This document shows, one piece after another, positions 63,020 through 64,000 of a stretch of DNA of 64,000 nt. The stretch covers positions 124,001 through 188,000 of the forward strand of contig JBOGBH010000012.1 in the NCBI GenBank assembly GCA_051656125.1, read 5' to 3'. This stretch comes from CAMREV01 sp051656125. GTDB taxonomy: Bacteria; Bacillota_I; Bacilli_A; Mycoplasmatales; Mycoplasmoidaceae. Each line of letters opens with the position of its first letter. Position 1 is the stretch's first letter. The notes under the pieces were generated by a model that saw only the letters and a list, made by a program, of their open reading frames with translations, was not told where the DNA came from and did not search any database. Both the position numbers and the translations under genes were made by a program.

Positions 63020-63988
63020 ATGGGAAAATTTATTAAAAAATTAGGAAAAGATTTAAAGTCAAAAAAAGTAAAGGCAAAAATTCTTTTTACTGAAGGCTGA
63101 AACAAAACAATTCAAGAAGCAGCAATTCAATTAAAAAAAGAAGGGGTTGTTGAACCAGTATTATTATTTGAAAAAAGTAACAATATTAAAGCTATTAAAA
63201 ATATTAAACAAATAATAATGAGTGAAATTAAGCTTGATTCATATGCAAAAACATTGTTTGAAATTAGAAAGCATAAAAATCTTAGTATGGAGGAAGCAAA
63301 AACACTTTGTGCAAAGCCAAATTATTTTTCTGCTTTGTTATTACATAAGAAAAAAGTGGATGGTGTTGTTTGTGGAATTGAATATACTACAAAAGATACA
63401 TTAAGAGCTGCATTACAAGTTATTGGAAAAAATAAAAGAGTAGAACTTGTTAGTAGCATAATGTTTATGGAAAAAAGCAATGACATATTAATGTTTGCTG
63501 ATGTTTCTTTAAACTTAAATCCTAATTCTAAAGAATTGGCTTCAATTGCATTAGAGAGTGCAAAATTTTCAAGTAAAATTCTTAATAAAAAAATTACTAC
63601 AGCATTACTTTCATATTCTACAAACGGAAGTGGAGCTGGTGAGTCTGTCGATAAAGTAAGAGAAGCATATAATTTAATTAAAAATAAGAAAATTAAAAAT
63701 GTTGAGTTTTTTGGTGAAATTCAGTTTGATGCAGCAGTTGATAAAAATGTTAGAAATAAAAAAGTTAAATCAATTAAATGAAAAAATGATGCAAATTTAT
63801 TTATTTTCCCAAATTTAGATTCTGGAAACATAGGGTATAAAATTATGGAAAGACTTTGTGATGATGTAGTTGCTATTGGTCCTGTTGTTATTGGTTTAAA
63901 TAGACCGATGAATGATTTAAGTAGGGGAGCTAGCGTTGAAGCTGCTAAGTCTATAGCATACATTACAGCTTTTCAGTCAATAAAATAA
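63020..63988 (+). CDS. pta: Phosphate acetyltransferase
   Basis: A 322-residue phosphotransacetylase converting acetyl-CoA and phosphate to acetyl phosphate and CoA. ILFTEGWNKTIQEAA start, VDGVVCGIEYTTKDTLRAALQVIG and the NLDSGNIGYKIMERL, IGPVVIGLNRPMNDLSRG C-terminal blocks are family hallmarks. With acetate kinase it makes ATP. It is divergent from coaD-HAD across 53 bases. AAGG precedes ATG 63020. Length is normal. Confidence 0.95.
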
Positions 63989-64000
63989 TTTATTTTCTGC

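Overview
The window is chromosomal DNA of an AT-rich mollicute (Mycoplasma-type bacterium) that reads UGA as tryptophan. Nearly every long gene stays open only if TGA is Trp, stops are TAA or TAG, and the window encodes a tRNA-Trp with anticodon UCA (9516-9591). The first gene uses both TGA (88-90) and TGG (115-117). Cell-wall genes are absent, while secreted lipoproteins, PTS sugar import, phosphotransacetylase and BMP-type nucleoside import are present. A complete SUF iron-sulfur operon is unusual for a code-4 mollicute and argues against the classical small-genome Mycoplasma species. I cannot name the species.

Layout. 1-4242: a glycosyltransferase tail, two tandem LPG-synthase-TM-like membrane proteins and another polytopic membrane protein. 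4264-9445: smpB-rnr-secG, a quinone reductase, and rpsF-ssb-rpsR. 9516-12715: tRNA-Trp, divergent ktrA/ktrB potassium uptake genes and five tRNAs. 12780-18198: a four-gene BMP-type ABC importer (binding protein, double ATPase, two permeases). 18268-20827: gap, an HU gene and a lipoprotein. 20828-28247: pcrA, an RDD protein, a glycosyltransferase, miaB, rsgA and a Ser/Thr kinase. 28332-29884: rhodanese, rpmG, pepP. 29914-32076: an unrecognised 720-residue repeat protein. 32214-36594: sufC-sufD-sufS-sufU-sufB. 36753-42018: a 1156-residue lipoprotein and an ABC-2 transporter. 42079-46292: the str operon rpsL-rpsG-fusA-tuf. 46424-46864: five tRNAs. 46936-50507: greA, ptsG (IICBA) and a small membrane protein. 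50538-55242: dnaK behind a CIRCE operator, then recR, ybaB and dnaX. 55243-55827: the only gene-free stretch over 300 bases, with a candidate structured RNA. 55828-60945: tsf-pyrH-frr-cdsA-rpsB and an MBL-fold hydrolase. 61004-63988: coaX, a CoaD-HAD phosphatase fusion, and pta.

How the genes fit together. SufS, SufU, SufB, SufC and SufD supply Fe-S clusters, and MiaB in the same window is an obvious client. CoaX and CoaD make CoA precursors and Pta consumes CoA esters, so the right edge is a small CoA/acetyl-CoA neighbourhood. The ribosome-linked genes (rpsF/R, rpsL/G, rpsB, tsf, frr, fusA, tuf, smpB, rnr, rsgA, 11 tRNAs) make most of the window a translation and housekeeping region. The accessory parts are the left-end membrane/glycosyltransferase cluster, the lipoproteins and the repeat protein. 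The points most worth a second look are the CoaD-HAD fusion, the candidate RNA at 55356-55533, the repeat protein at 29914-32076, the SUF operon with a short SufD, and the duplicated membrane genes at 581-3020. All frames were reassembled by hand and no database search was run.
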